Assembly (NCBI GenBank): GCA_028284635.1
Contig: JANQRJ010000062.1
Span: 1-40,175, forward strand
DNA from: Pelagicoccus sp.
GTDB taxonomy: Bacteria; Verrucomicrobiota; Verrucomicrobiia; Opitutales; Opitutaceae
Direction of reading: 5' to 3'
DNA: 40,175 bases
The translations under genes were made by a program, and so were the position numbers. Position 1 is the stretch's first letter. Each line of letters begins with the position of its first letter. Shown here piece after piece: positions 1 through 7,695 of this stretch. Below the pieces are notes generated by a model. It saw only the letters and a program-made list of their open reading frames with translations. It did not search any database and was not told the origin of the DNA.

Positions 1-46
1 CTACAGAGGGAACAACCGGTGCGGCAACGACGGAGCGTTGCCCTCC
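1..46. repeat. Half of an H-type (GGAG-headed) REP-like element; identical to the last 46 bp of the window
   Basis: These 46 bases are identical to 40130-40175. Read on the minus strand the unit begins GGAG and then folds as GGCAACG, a 6-nt loop, CGTTGCC. This is the foot-tetranucleotide-plus-hairpin layout of REP sequences. The left half of the element, seen complete at 40091-40175, is cut off here by the window edge. Confidence 0.75.
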
Positions 47-63
47 AAAGGATGCTTCTCACG

Positions 64-103
64 TTAAGTTGACGCCTATGCGCTCTGCGGGATCCGCGCC
101 ACG
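64..103. repeat. E-type repeat, 'empty' copy (E1)
   Basis: This 40-bp block is the inverted counterpart of two separated blocks near the other end. Bases 64-83 match 40053-40072 in reverse complement at 19 of 20 positions. Bases 84-103 match 39922-39940, with 19 bases identical in reverse complement. Here the two blocks are contiguous; at the other end they are split by a 112-bp palindromic insert. Confidence 0.7.
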
Positions 104-124
104 CATAACGCATGACACGGCACG

Positions 125-149
125 AAAAATGTGGGAACGCTCCCACATT
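125..149 (-). terminator. Rho-independent terminator of the reductase operon
   Basis: On the minus strand, 11 nt after the stop codon at 160, a 9-bp perfect stem (AATGTGGGA / TCCCACATT) with a 4-nt loop runs straight into five T residues. The position, stem and U-tract fit an intrinsic terminator for the gene at 160-1014. Confidence 0.75.
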
Positions 150-159
150 CGCTACACAG

Positions 160-1014
160 TCACTCAACGACGTCTCTCCATGAATGCTTGGGCTCATAGC
201 CTAGCATCCGCCGAGCCTTATCGATCGAAAGCAAGGTCTCGTTATCACCCGTGCCCTCTTTCAAGGAGCAGCCAGGAAAGACGGCCGCCAGCAAGTCACG
301 ATTCTTCCGCCGCATCACCGTATCGCCGGCCGCAATGATAAACGCCTCGGCCCCAGCCAGCTCCGCCTCCAAAGCCAAGCGGCAACTCATGCCAACGTCC
401 CGCGTATCGACGTAGCCCCAAAGATTCCACTTTCGCTTGAAAGGATCCTCTTGGAAACCTTCGAAACGCTCGTAGTCGTTAGGCAATATTATATTGGAAA
501 ACCTCAGACCAACGAAAGGCAGCCCACTGCGGCGGCTGAACTGCTTGGCCATTTCCTCCCCCACAACCTTCGAAAGCGAGTAAGAGGATTCCGGATACGG
601 AGCATGGCTTTCATCGATCGGGGCGATCTTCGGCTTAACGCTCTCGAATGGCAAGCCCAGCACCGTTTCGCTGGAAGCCCAAACGACTCGTTTCATTCCC
701 AGCGACACCGCAGCTTGGAAAACGTTGAACGTGCTGTTGACGTTGATATCGAAGGTTCGCGCCTCGGTCAACTTGCCCGGAGCGGGAATCGCCGCGAGGT
801 GGACCACCGCATCGAAGCCCTGCAACGCCTCCACCGTCTGGCCATAGTCGGTCAAATCCGCAGTGAGCGCGTCGACCTTTCCCACGCTTTCGTTCAGAGG
901 CGCTATATCGACGCTGCGCGCTACGTAGCCGTGTTCGACCAAATGTTCGATCGTAGCGACGCCCGCCTTGCCTGAGCCACCCGTCACTACTACTTTTTTT
1001 ATCGATTCAGACAT
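160..1014 (-). CDS. NAD-dependent epimerase/dehydratase (extended SDR)
   Basis: The 284-residue protein belongs to the extended short-chain dehydrogenase family, which uses NAD(P) on sugar nucleotides, uronates or similar substrates. A Rossmann glycine motif GGSGKAG lies at residues 12-18, and the catalytic pair is Y145-x3-K149 (YSLSK). A Ser/Thr-rich stretch near 114-117 (SSET) supplies the usual third residue. The C-terminal third resembles small uronate-dehydrogenase-like members, but the substrate cannot be read from the sequence. It starts 12 nt after the aldo/keto reductase stop codon and is followed by an intrinsic terminator, so it is the second gene of a two-gene operon. Regulation is probably by the ArsR-type protein upstream. 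The family is sure; the specific reaction is not. Confidence 0.88.
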   Translation of the reverse strand: MSESIKKVVVTGGSGKAGVATIEHLVEHGYVARSVDIAPLNESVGKVDALTADLTDYGQTVEALQGFDAVVHLAAIPAPGKLTEARTFDINVNSTFNVFQAAVSLGMKRVVWASSETVLGLPFESVKPKIAPIDESHAPYPESSYSLSKVVGEEMAKQFSRRSGLPFVGLRFSNIILPNDYERFEGFQEDPFKRKWNLWGYVDTRDVGMSCRLALEAELAGAEAFIIAAGDTVMRRKNRDLLAAVFPGCSLKEGTGDNETLLSIDKARRMLGYEPKHSWRDVVE

Positions 1015-1026
1015 GGCTATCCGCGT

Positions 1027-2037
1027 TTACAATCTGAATGAATGCGGACCGAAATTCGCTTCGTAAAAGGGACTCGCCATGCTCCCCGGAGGAACGATTT
1101 CATCGACCTTCTCCAGAACCTCAGCTGTCAGCTCCACCTCAAGCGCCTTCAGGTTGTCCTCAAGCTGCTCCATCGTTCGTGGCCCGATGATGGGGCTGAC
1201 GACGCCAGGCCTCTGCATGACCCAAGCCAAGGCAAACTGGGACAAGGAACAACCCACTTCCTCAGCCAGGGACTTCAGTTCCTGCACCACTGCCAAAGCG
1301 TCTTCCGTGTAGCGCCTGGCAAGCATAGGCGGCAGGTTTTCCTGACCGAAGCGAGTGCCTTCCGGCGGCGGGGATCCCTTCTCGTACTTGCCCGTGAGCA
1401 GACCACCCGCCAAAGGACTCCAGGGCATCGTCCCCAAACCGTAGCTCTGAGCCATAGGCAACAACTCGCGCTCGATACGCCGATCTAGGAGATTGTAGGG
1501 CGGCTGCTCGCTGATAAACCGGTTAAGCCCCAGCTCCCTAGACGCCCAAAGCGACTCCACCACCTGCCAGGCCGCAAAGGTCGTCGTACCAATGTAAAGC
1601 ACCTTCCCAGAGCGAACCAAATCGTCCAAGGCCCGCAAAGTCTCGTCGATCGGAATCGCCGGGTCCGGCCGGTGAATCTGATAGAGATCGATATGGTCGG
1701 TCTTCAGACGTCTCAGGCTCGCTTCGCACTGCTCCACTATATGCCGCCGAGAGTTCCCACGCATATTCGGATCCTCGTCGCTCATCACGCCATGAACTTT
1801 CGTCGCCAACACGATAGAGGAACGCTTGCCATTCCGTTTCAAAGCCTCGCCCGTGACTTCCTCGCTACGGCCGCGGCTGTAGACATTCGCCGTATCGAGG
1901 AAGTTGATACCGGAATCTATAGCGTGATCGATAATCGCGTACGAGTCCTCAGGCTCCGTCCTTCCACCGAACATCATGCAGCCCAGACAAAGGGGGCTCA
2001 CTTTCATACCAGTTCGTCCAAAACTTCTGTATTCCAT
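1027..2037 (-). CDS. Aldo/keto reductase
   Basis: The protein has 336 residues and a complete (alpha/beta)8 aldo/keto reductase sequence. The catalytic tetrad is visible as D48, Y53, K80 and H122 (the last in the DHIDLYQIHRPD stretch). The C-terminal segment with GPRTMEQL is the NADPH-binding part. The overall pattern is that of the YajO/general stress protein 69-like branch rather than sugar reductases. It is the first gene of an operon with the SDR at 160-1014. Its promoter at 2116-2147 contains a perfect 16-bp palindrome, and an ArsR-family gene lies just upstream in the same direction. I infer that the pair handles a carbonyl or sugar-like substrate under ArsR control; the substrate is unknown. 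Confidence 0.92.
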   Translation of the reverse strand: MEYRSFGRTGMKVSPLCLGCMMFGGRTEPEDSYAIIDHAIDSGINFLDTANVYSRGRSEEVTGEALKRNGKRSSIVLATKVHGVMSDEDPNMRGNSRRHIVEQCEASLRRLKTDHIDLYQIHRPDPAIPIDETLRALDDLVRSGKVLYIGTTTFAAWQVVESLWASRELGLNRFISEQPPYNLLDRRIERELLPMAQSYGLGTMPWSPLAGGLLTGKYEKGSPPPEGTRFGQENLPPMLARRYTEDALAVVQELKSLAEEVGCSLSQFALAWVMQRPGVVSPIIGPRTMEQLEDNLKALEVELTAEVLEKVDEIVPPGSMASPFYEANFGPHSFRL

Positions 2038-2115
2038 TGCTGTTTCTAAAAGCGCGTTGAGAGTTTATCGAAGAGAACTGCGCGTCGCAAGGGCGCAGAA
2101 GCTCTGCAGAAGTTT

Positions 2116-2147
2116 ATTCTATTAATCCGCATATGCGGATATGTCAA
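2116..2147 (-). promoter_or_regulatory. Promoter with palindromic operator for the reductase operon
   Basis: On the minus strand a perfect -35 box TTGACA occupies 2147-2142. The -10 candidate is TAATAG at 2124-2119 (17-bp spacer) or TAGAAT at 2121-2116 (20-bp spacer). A perfect 16-bp palindrome, ATCCGCATATGCGGAT (2125-2140), fills the spacer. Its size and place suit a winged-helix ArsR-type repressor, and such a gene ends 37 bp upstream. Transcription would enter the aldo/keto reductase gene, whose start is about 80 nt away. Sequence match only; no binding evidence. Confidence 0.65.
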
Positions 2148-2183
2148 ACTGTTTTCTGCAAATCGATCTCTAGGCAGCTCGAG

Positions 2184-2489
2184 CTACTCCTCCTCTCCAG
2201 ACTCCGCCTTCAGGCCAAGATTGCGGATAGCGGCCAAGGTTTCGTCCATTGTGGAGCGATTTATCCAGTAGTAGACGTCGCGGCACATCGCCTTTCGCTC
2301 CACCAGATCGTTGCGAAACAGAATAGCCAGATGCCTCGACACCGTCGACTGCGGCAGGTCCAGCTCCTCTGCCAGTTCGGTCACATTGCAGACCTGGGAG
2401 TGAATGTTCTCCGGAGGCAGCGAGTTCAAGATCCTCACCCGAATCGGGTCCGCTAAGGCTTTGAGGCGATGAATGAAAGGATCTCCCAT
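2184..2489 (-). CDS. ArsR-family winged-helix transcriptional regulator
   Basis: The core of about 101 residues carries the ArsR fold: RLKALADPIRVRILNSL near the N-terminus, the recognition helix region LDLPQSTVSRHLAIL, and the wing ending in YYWINRS. The frame stays open upstream to an ATG at 2642. I chose the ATG at 2489 because ArsR proteins normally start just before the first helix and the 51 extra residues look unstructured. One Cys sits at the recognition-helix side (NVTEL preceded by C) and another after the wing (KAMC). There is no classic ELCVCDL metal box, so the sensed signal is unknown. It lies divergent from typA and upstream of the reductase operon, whose promoter holds a palindrome it could bind. 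Confidence 0.82.
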   Translation of the reverse strand: MGDPFIHRLKALADPIRVRILNSLPPENIHSQVCNVTELAEELDLPQSTVSRHLAILFRNDLVERKAMCRDVYYWINRSTMDETLAAIRNLGLKAESGEEE

Positions 2490-2704
2490 GGCGATGGAGC
2501 GAGGTTGCTGGCAGTTTTCCCTCCGCTTGTCAATGAGCTCCACCAGCACCTCTCCCTCATGGGCTCGATCGGAAATGATGGGATTGCAGCTTCCAGTAGC
2601 CGAACTCGTATCGAGCCCAGCGACCCCAAAAACCACCCGCATCCACGCTTGCCAAAGCGCCTCGCGCCGGTCATTCGATGACGCCTTTCGGCACCAGGAT
2701 CACC

Positions 2705-4513
2705 ATGAAACGCAACCAAGACATCCGCAACATCGCCATCATAGCTCACGTCGACCACGGCAAGACCACCCTCGTCGACCGGCTCATGCAGGAAGGCGGC
2801 GTCTACCGCGAAAACCAAGCCGTGGCCGAACGCGCCATGGACTCCATGGACCTGGAGCGCGAGAAAGGCATCACCATCAAAGCCAAGAACACCTCGGTGC
2901 ACTGGCGCGGCAAGACCATCAACATCGTAGACACCCCAGGACACGCCGACTTCGGCGGAGAAGTGGAGCGCGTCATGAAGATGGTCGACGGCGTGCTCCT
3001 GCTCGTCGACGCCAAGGATGGCCCCCAAGCCCAGACTCGCTTCGTCTTGCGCAAGGCCCTCGGTCACGGCCTCAAGCCCATCGTGGTGATCAACAAGCTC
3101 GACCGGGAAAACGCCGACCCCCAACGCGTGCACGACCTGGTCCTCGAGCTCTTTCTCGCCCTCGACGCCGACGACGACCAGTTCAACGCTCCCTTCCTCT
3201 ACGGATCCGCCAAAAACGGCTTCGCCGTGCGCCATCTCGACGATCCCCGCGTCGACATGACTCCCCTCTTCGAAACCGTGCTCGAGCACATCCCCGCTCC
3301 CGAAGCGGACACTGAAGGCGACTTCAAGATGCTGGTCTCCAACATCGACTGGGACGACTACGTCGGCCGTGTCGCCATCGGCAAGATTCTCAGCGGCACC
3401 GTCAAGACCGGCGACACCATCCTCCGCGTCAAGCAGGACGGCAAGCGCGAGCGCGTCAAGGTCACCAAATGCTTCGAGTACAGTGGCCTCAAATCGGCCG
3501 ATTCTATCGAAGGGCAAGCAGGCACCATCGTCGGCGTCGCAGGCTTCGATGAGGTCGATATCGGAGAAACCCTCTGCCAACGCGAGGACCAGGAAGCCCT
3601 CCCCTTCGTCGAGATCGATCCCCCCACCATCATGATGCAGTTCGCCGTCAATGACGGCCCGCTCGCCGGACGAGACGGAAAGCTCGTCACCTCCCGCCAG
3701 ATCCGCGAACGCCTCTTCCGCGAGATGAAGACCAACGTCTCCATCCAAGTCGAAGAAGGCGAAACCAGCGGCCTGTTCAACGTCTCCGCTCGCGGCGCCA
3801 TGCAGATCGCCGTCCTCGTCGAGACCATGCGCCGCGAAGGCTTCGAAGTTCTCGTCTCCCGCCCCACCGTCATCACCCAGCAGATCGACGGCAAGACCTG
3901 CGAGCCCTTCGAAACCCTGTGGATCGAGCTGCCCGAAGACTGCATGGGCGGCATCATGGAGAACCTTAACAACCGACGCGGCATCATGACCAACATGGAA
4001 ACCCGCAACGGCATCGTCTTTCTCGAAGTGGAGATTCCCACCCGCGGCATCATCGGCTTCGAGATCGATCTGGTGAACGCCACCAGCGGCCACGGCATCA
4101 TGTCTCACCTTTTCAAGGAGTACCGCCCCATGGCCGGCGAGATCGTCACCCGCAAAAGCGGCACCCTCGTCTCCATGGACAACGGCAAGACCACCGCCTA
4201 CTCCCTCGCCGCCCTCGAAGAACGCGGCAAGCTCTTCGTCGGCGCCGGCGTCGAAGTCTACGAAGGCATGATCGTAGGGGAAAATCCACGACAAGGCGAG
4301 ATCCCCGTCAACCCCACCAAAGCCAAGCAGCTCACCAACTTCCGCAGCCAGGGGGAAGGCAAAGGCATCCAACTCAGCCCGCCCGTCACCTTCTCCCTCG
4401 AGCGTTCCATCGAATACATCGCCAGCGACGAATTCGTGGAAGCCACCCCCAACCACCTGCGTCTGCGCAAGCGCATCCTGAACTTCACCCAACGCAAACG
4501 CTCCCAGCGGTAA
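2705..4513 (+). CDS. typA: Ribosome-associated GTPase TypA/BipA
   Basis: This is a 602-residue translational GTPase of the EF-G-like family, which acts on the ribosome in assembly and stress adaptation. The G1 motif AHVDHGKTT lies at residues 14-22, G3 DTPGH at 76-80 and G4 NKLD at 130-133. The BipA-specific C-terminal domain follows, with the segment [13 protein letters not shown] near residue 540. Length and domain order are normal. The frame is open to 2678, but I chose the ATG at 2705 because AGGA stands 5 nt before it and the protein then begins as TypA usually does. It is followed by REP-like module A1 and stands alone on its strand. A 704-codon open frame on the opposite strand is a codon-bias shadow. 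Confidence 0.97.
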   Translation: MKRNQDIRNIAIIAHVDHGKTTLVDRLMQEGGVYRENQAVAERAMDSMDLEREKGITIKAKNTSVHWRGKTINIVDTPGHADFGGEVERVMKMVDGVLLLVDAKDGPQAQTRFVLRKALGHGLKPIVVINKLDRENADPQRVHDLVLELFLALDADDDQFNAPFLYGSAKNGFAVRHLDDPRVDMTPLFETVLEHIPAPEADTEGDFKMLVSNIDWDDYVGRVAIGKILSGTVKTGDTILRVKQDGKRERVKVTKCFEYSGLKSADSIEGQAGTIVGVAGFDEVDIGETLCQREDQEALPFVEIDPPTIMMQFAVNDGPLAGRDGKLVTSRQIRERLFREMKTNVSIQVEEGETSGLFNVSARGAMQIAVLVETMRREGFEVLVSRPTVITQQIDGKTCEPFETLWIELPEDCMGGIMENLNNRRGIMTNMETRNGIVFLEVEIPTRGIIGFEIDLVNATSGHGIMSHLFKEYRPMAGEIVTRKSGTLVSMDNGKTTAYSLAALEERGKLFVGAGVEVYEGMIVGENPRQGEIPVNPTKAKQLTNFRSQGEGKGIQLSPPVTFSLERSIEYIASDEFVEATPNHLRLRKRILNFTQRKRSQR

Positions 4514-4537
4514 AGCAACTGCACCTGATCCGTAACC

Positions 4538-4640
4538 GTAGCGCGGAGCTTCAGCCCGCGGCCACATCGGTTGGATCCTTCATCGCCCTTCGAAAATGCT
4601 AAGGGTCTCCGACGGACGCGGGACTGAAGCTCCGCGCTAC
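4538..4640. repeat. A-type REP pair A1 (inverted, GTAG...CTAC)
   Basis: The left unit starts GTAGCGCGGAGCTTCAGC and ends in CCCGCG; its inverse ends ...GAAGCTCCGCGCTAC at 4640. Each unit is a GTAG tetranucleotide followed by a small CGCGG/CCGCG hairpin, and two units face each other across about 50 bp. This is the layout of a paired REP (BIME-like) module. It sits between typA and the YefM-YoeB pair. Confidence 0.8.
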
Positions 4641-4710
4641 GGCTTGTTACTTCCAAGTCGTTGGACTAGAAAGCTTGACAAACGAACGTTTTTACGTACG
4701 CAATCAAACT

Positions 4711-4953
4711 ATGACTACCGTGACTGCCACCAAAGCCAGAGGAAATCTCTACGCTCTAATCGACGAGGCTAATGCCTCGCACGAGCCCATCCAAATCACA
4801 GGCAAGCGAGGCAACGCCGTTCTCATTTCCGAGGATGATTGGCGTTCAATAAAAGAGACTCTATACCTTCAATCCATTCCCGGCATGGTAGAATCCATCC
4901 AAAAAGCTCGCGCTGAAGGTATTGAAAAAGCATCGGCCGACCTAGACTGGTGA
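4711..4953 (+). CDS. YefM/Phd-family antitoxin
   Basis: The protein has 80 residues from the ATG at 4711. An in-frame TTG at 4675 would add 12 residues, but it coincides with a TTGACA sequence that could be a -35 box. The N-terminal half has the Phd/YefM DNA-binding fold (TATKARGNLYALIDEAN, then the ITGKRGNAVLIS strand-turn). The C-terminal half, from about residue 50, is the charged segment that wraps the toxin in this family. It overlaps the downstream toxin by 4 nt (GTGA), which indicates translational coupling. In this family the antitoxin neutralises the toxin and represses the operon. The codon use looks more AT-rich than in flanking genes, consistent with lateral gain (judged by eye). 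Confidence 0.9.
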   Translation: MTTVTATKARGNLYALIDEANASHEPIQITGKRGNAVLISEDDWRSIKETLYLQSIPGMVESIQKARAEGIEKASADLDW

Positions 4954-5216
4954 GTTACGAAATAGTCTATTCGCGACAGGCCCAGAAAGATGCGCAGAAG
5001 CTCAAGAAAAGCGGCCTCAAAGACAAAGCGATCAAGCTGATCGAAACCCTAAAGGCCGATCCATTCCAAAATCCGCCGAGGTTTGGTGTCCTGAAAGGCA
5101 GTCTAGAGGGCTGCTACTCAAGACGAATCAATATACAACACAGGATTGTATATGAAATTTTCGAGGACAGGAAAACCGTGCACGTTCTACGAATGTGGTC
5201 GCACTACGGAGAATAG
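4950..5216 (+). CDS. YoeB/Txe-family toxin (ribosome-dependent mRNA interferase)
   Basis: The protein has 88 residues, with a GTG start overlapping the antitoxin stop as GTGA. In this family the toxin binds the ribosomal A site and cleaves mRNA when freed from YefM. The RelE-fold signature is clear: SRRINIQHRIVYEI in the second half, with H64-R65, and the C-terminal RMWSHYGE supplying His85-Tyr86. In most homologues the segment before the SRRI strand reads about PPPYEKL, and its Glu corresponds to the catalytic Glu46. Here the segment is PPRFGVL, so a Gly stands at that place. The toxin may therefore be weakened or may use another residue; this rests on a by-eye alignment. The pair is bracketed by A1 and A2. 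Confidence 0.9.
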   Translation: MSYEIVYSRQAQKDAQKLKKSGLKDKAIKLIETLKADPFQNPPRFGVLKGSLEGCYSRRINIQHRIVYEIFEDRKTVHVLRMWSHYGE

Positions 5217-5241
5217 AGCCACCATCTGCGCAAGCGTAACC

Positions 5242-5336
5242 GTAGCGCGGAGCTTCAGCCCGCGGCCATAACTGTAGCCGCATTCGTAAGAACACAGAAA
5301 ACCACGATACGGACGCGGGCTGAAGCTCCGCGCTAC
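5242..5336. repeat. A-type REP pair A2, with a decayed C unit in its loop
   Basis: The left arm starts GTAGCGCGGAGCTTCAG at 5242 and the right arm ends ...CTCCGCGCTAC at 5336. In the loop a degenerate C-type unit is visible (GTAGCCGCATTCGTAAGAAC, from 5274). On the minus strand the terminal GTAG provides the TAG stop codon (5335-5333) of the octaheme cytochrome gene. Confidence 0.8.
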
Positions 5337-7435
5337 TGATCAAGCCCCAGCTGCTCCGCGAAGACCCTATACTCCGCGTTCTCCGGAGCCAGCTCCAAGG
5401 CCCTCGCCAAGCTCTCTCTCGCCTTCCCAACATCCCCCGCCCGCGTTTGCGCAATAGCCAGCGTGTACCACCAGCGATCCTGCTCCGGTTCGCGAACCAG
5501 GGCCCGTTTCAACGCCACCGCTGCTCCGGCATAGTCCTCCATCTCTGCGAGGACCAAGCCGATCGCGTGATCATACAAGCCCGTCCTCGGATCCAAAGCG
5601 CTGCCGACCTTTAGATGCTTCAAAGCCTGCTCGCCCAGGCCGGCGCGATCCAGCAAGATGGCTACGTCGTAGCGGACCAGCGCCGTATTGCGGTCCATCG
5701 CCACCGCGCGCTCGGCGTACATAACCAAATCTTCGACCCGTCTCTCCGCTTGAGCCCACTCAGCCATGCGCAGCGCTCCAGCAACCCGGTCTGCGTTGTT
5801 TCGAGCGTATTGCCGCCACTCCTCGCTACGAGCCTGGTAACTGAAAAGCGTATCCATCGCCCGGATGCGCACAAGACGGGCCGGGTCTTCCGCCGCTTCA
5901 CGGGAGCCGGTCAACTCGTAGCCAGCGGAACGCAGCAGAGCCGATTCGGATTCTATCGCTCTCCTCGCCAGATCCTGAACTCGGCCATCCTCGCGAAACG
6001 GGAGCAGAAGCCTCAACCAGGCCGCCCGCCAATAGTCGTTCGTCTCGCCCTCCAATTGCTGCAGGATCGGCTCAGGCGAGTCCAGCTCTCCCTCGCGAAC
6101 CGCATGCATGACCGAGGCGCGCAGACGTCGCTCGGCGACACGCTCGCCCGCTCCATACATCCTATCGAACGAGGCCTCGACCCATTCCAGACCCTCCTCC
6201 TCATGGCACGAGCTGCACGCATTCGGCGTTCCGTATTCGCGAGTCAAATACGGATCGGGTATGGTGAAACCATGATCGCGTCTAGGATCTCGCGCCATGT
6301 AGGTACGCGACGGCATGTGACACTCGATGCACTGGTTTCCAGAAGAGCCAGCCGGGTGACCGCTGTGAGCAAGCTGGTCAATCACCGATGCCCCACGAAC
6401 TCCGCCCGCATGACACTGCATGCACAAAGCGTTGTTTTCCGTCGGCAAGATCAGCTCGTGGCTGTGCGGATTGTGGCAATCCAGACAACTCACCCCCATT
6501 TCGCCCATGCGGCTCAGCATCAGCGAACCGTAGACATAGTTTTCCTCATTCGCCTGACCTCCCAGAAAATAGGCCGTCGGGTGATCGGGAAGCATAAGCC
6601 GGAAATGGTCGTGAAAGCGTTCGCCCGCCTCGAAGTTCCCAGGCGATATTTCCTCGCGCCGAGCATGGCAGCTCGCGCAGTTCTCCATGTGCAAGGCTCG
6701 CGAAATAGTATCCGTTTTTTCATACGTTTCTTCTCTCGCCCTTTCGGCGTGACCCTCCAAACCAGTATGACATGCGATGCAGGTGATCGCCTGGCTGGTC
6801 CAGGTCGAATGGTAGCTATCGGCCACGGCGTCGTAGCCCTTGTCGTACTCCGTCATATGGCAAAAGGCGCAGTTCGAATTCCAGTTCATCCCCTGGGAAC
6901 TCCAATGCCCCCAATCGTGGGGCGAACGCTCCTCTTCGCCAAAGACGTCGAACCACTCTTTCTTCTCCGTATCCCAGCTCATGGCGTGAGCCTGGAGGCG
7001 CCCGTCCCGACCTTTGGCCAAGTATTGGCGAAGCGGATACTCGCCAATCGCAGCGACGACTTCCGCATCCGGCTCGCCCCGCTGAGCATCCTCTTCCGAA
7101 GGTGTTATGAAATAGCGACCATCTGTCTCTCCCACCTTGTAGCGCTTGCCGTTGGCGGACTCGATCCCGCCAGCGGCAAACGCCTCGGCATCCAAGCTGG
7201 AGTCCATCTCGCGGTTGGCGATCGCATGGTGGCTACGCAGCCATTGCTGGTACTCCTCCTCGTGGCAAGCCCGACAGCTCTGCGGGGACTTCCAGTCGTG
7301 GGACTCCACTTGAGCGACGACGGCTTCCGGCCCCTCTCCGTCGCCACAGCCGAAAAAGAAAAACGACGCCAGAACCAGCCATCCCAATCCTATCGTCGGC
7401 AACAACCATGATTTTCTCTTCTTCAGCCGCCTCAT
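5333..7435 (-). CDS. Octaheme c-type cytochrome lipoprotein with C-terminal TPR region
   Basis: From the ATG at 7435 the protein has 700 residues. The N-terminus is a basic-hydrophobic signal ending FFFFGC, a plausible though imperfect lipobox, so I expect a membrane-anchored periplasmic or exported lipoprotein. Eight CxxCH heme-binding motifs start at about residues 54, 189, 219, 253, 317, 338, 369 and 407. The region after about 430 is alpha-helical with TPR-like repeats to the end (for example ALKRALVREPEQ, SLARALELAPEN). This architecture is common in Planctomycetes and Verrucomicrobia, and the electron-transfer partner is unknown. It is the last gene downstream of the copper efflux genes, separated from them by about 260 bp holding palindrome F1. 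It may be only loosely linked to that operon. Its stop codon lies inside repeat A2. Confidence 0.88.
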   Translation of the reverse strand: MRRLKKRKSWLLPTIGLGWLVLASFFFFGCGDGEGPEAVVAQVESHDWKSPQSCRACHEEEYQQWLRSHHAIANREMDSSLDAEAFAAGGIESANGKRYKVGETDGRYFITPSEEDAQRGEPDAEVVAAIGEYPLRQYLAKGRDGRLQAHAMSWDTEKKEWFDVFGEEERSPHDWGHWSSQGMNWNSNCAFCHMTEYDKGYDAVADSYHSTWTSQAITCIACHTGLEGHAERAREETYEKTDTISRALHMENCASCHARREEISPGNFEAGERFHDHFRLMLPDHPTAYFLGGQANEENYVYGSLMLSRMGEMGVSCLDCHNPHSHELILPTENNALCMQCHAGGVRGASVIDQLAHSGHPAGSSGNQCIECHMPSRTYMARDPRRDHGFTIPDPYLTREYGTPNACSSCHEEEGLEWVEASFDRMYGAGERVAERRLRASVMHAVREGELDSPEPILQQLEGETNDYWRAAWLRLLLPFREDGRVQDLARRAIESESALLRSAGYELTGSREAAEDPARLVRIRAMDTLFSYQARSEEWRQYARNNADRVAGALRMAEWAQAERRVEDLVMYAERAVAMDRNTALVRYDVAILLDRAGLGEQALKHLKVGSALDPRTGLYDHAIGLVLAEMEDYAGAAVALKRALVREPEQDRWWYTLAIAQTRAGDVGKARESLARALELAPENAEYRVFAEQLGLDQ

Positions 7436-7491
7436 CCCGTACATTGACGGAAATCCACAGGCAGCCAGCAAGCGCTAAAGAAACTGGGAAC

Positions 7492-7508
7492 GCGGGCGGC
7501 TCGCCCGC
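7492..7508. repeat. Small GCG-GCT-CGC hairpin
   Basis: A 7-bp perfect stem GCGGGCG / CGCCCGC with a 3-nt loop. The GCG-NNN-CGC core is the same as in the four hairpins of element G (23047-23248). Confidence 0.6.
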
Positions 7509-7535
7509 AGCTAGCCTCGCGCCAAGCGTGTTAAC

Positions 7536-7558
7536 GTAGCGCGGAGCTTTAGCCCGCG
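7536..7558. repeat. A-type REP, single unit (A3)
   Basis: A lone unit GTAGCGCGGAGCTTTAG followed by CCCGCG. No inverted partner was found nearby. It lies between the cytochrome start and palindrome F1. Confidence 0.7.
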
Positions 7559-7597
7559 CGCGATGCGACGCCGGGCAGGAACTTGCCACTCGAATCA

Positions 7598-7657
7598 TCC
7601 GCCCCGCTGCGCAAACAAAACTTCAACGTTGAAGTTTTGTTTGCGCAGCGGGGCGGA
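7598..7657. repeat. F1: 60-bp perfect palindrome with TGCGCAA ends
   Basis: Every base from 7598 to 7657 pairs around a centre between 7627 and 7628, with no loop. The inner 40 bp run from TGCGCAAACAAAACTTC to its complement; the outer 10 bp on each side (TCCGCCCCGC / GCGGGGCGGA) extend the symmetry. The TGCGCAA ends match F2 and F3, but the central sequence differs. It lies between the hydrolase stop and the cytochrome start. Confidence 0.9.
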
Positions 7658-7695
7658 GTTTCCTGGGGAACGCGGATGGCCACGCGGAGCGAATT

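Noticed and set aside
2453-4567. 704-codon open frame on the minus strand opposite typA
   Set aside because: It mirrors the highly conserved typA frame, has an acidic low-complexity translation without motifs, and arises from GC-rich third positions.
4675-4710. TTGACA at 4675 as the -35 box of the YefM-YoeB operon
   Set aside because: No acceptable -10 box stands 16-18 bp downstream (the sequence there is ACGCAA), so I did not annotate a promoter.
5615-7411. 598-codon frame opposite the octaheme cytochrome
   Set aside because: The opposite strand has eight CxxCH motifs and a signal peptide; this frame shows no motif.
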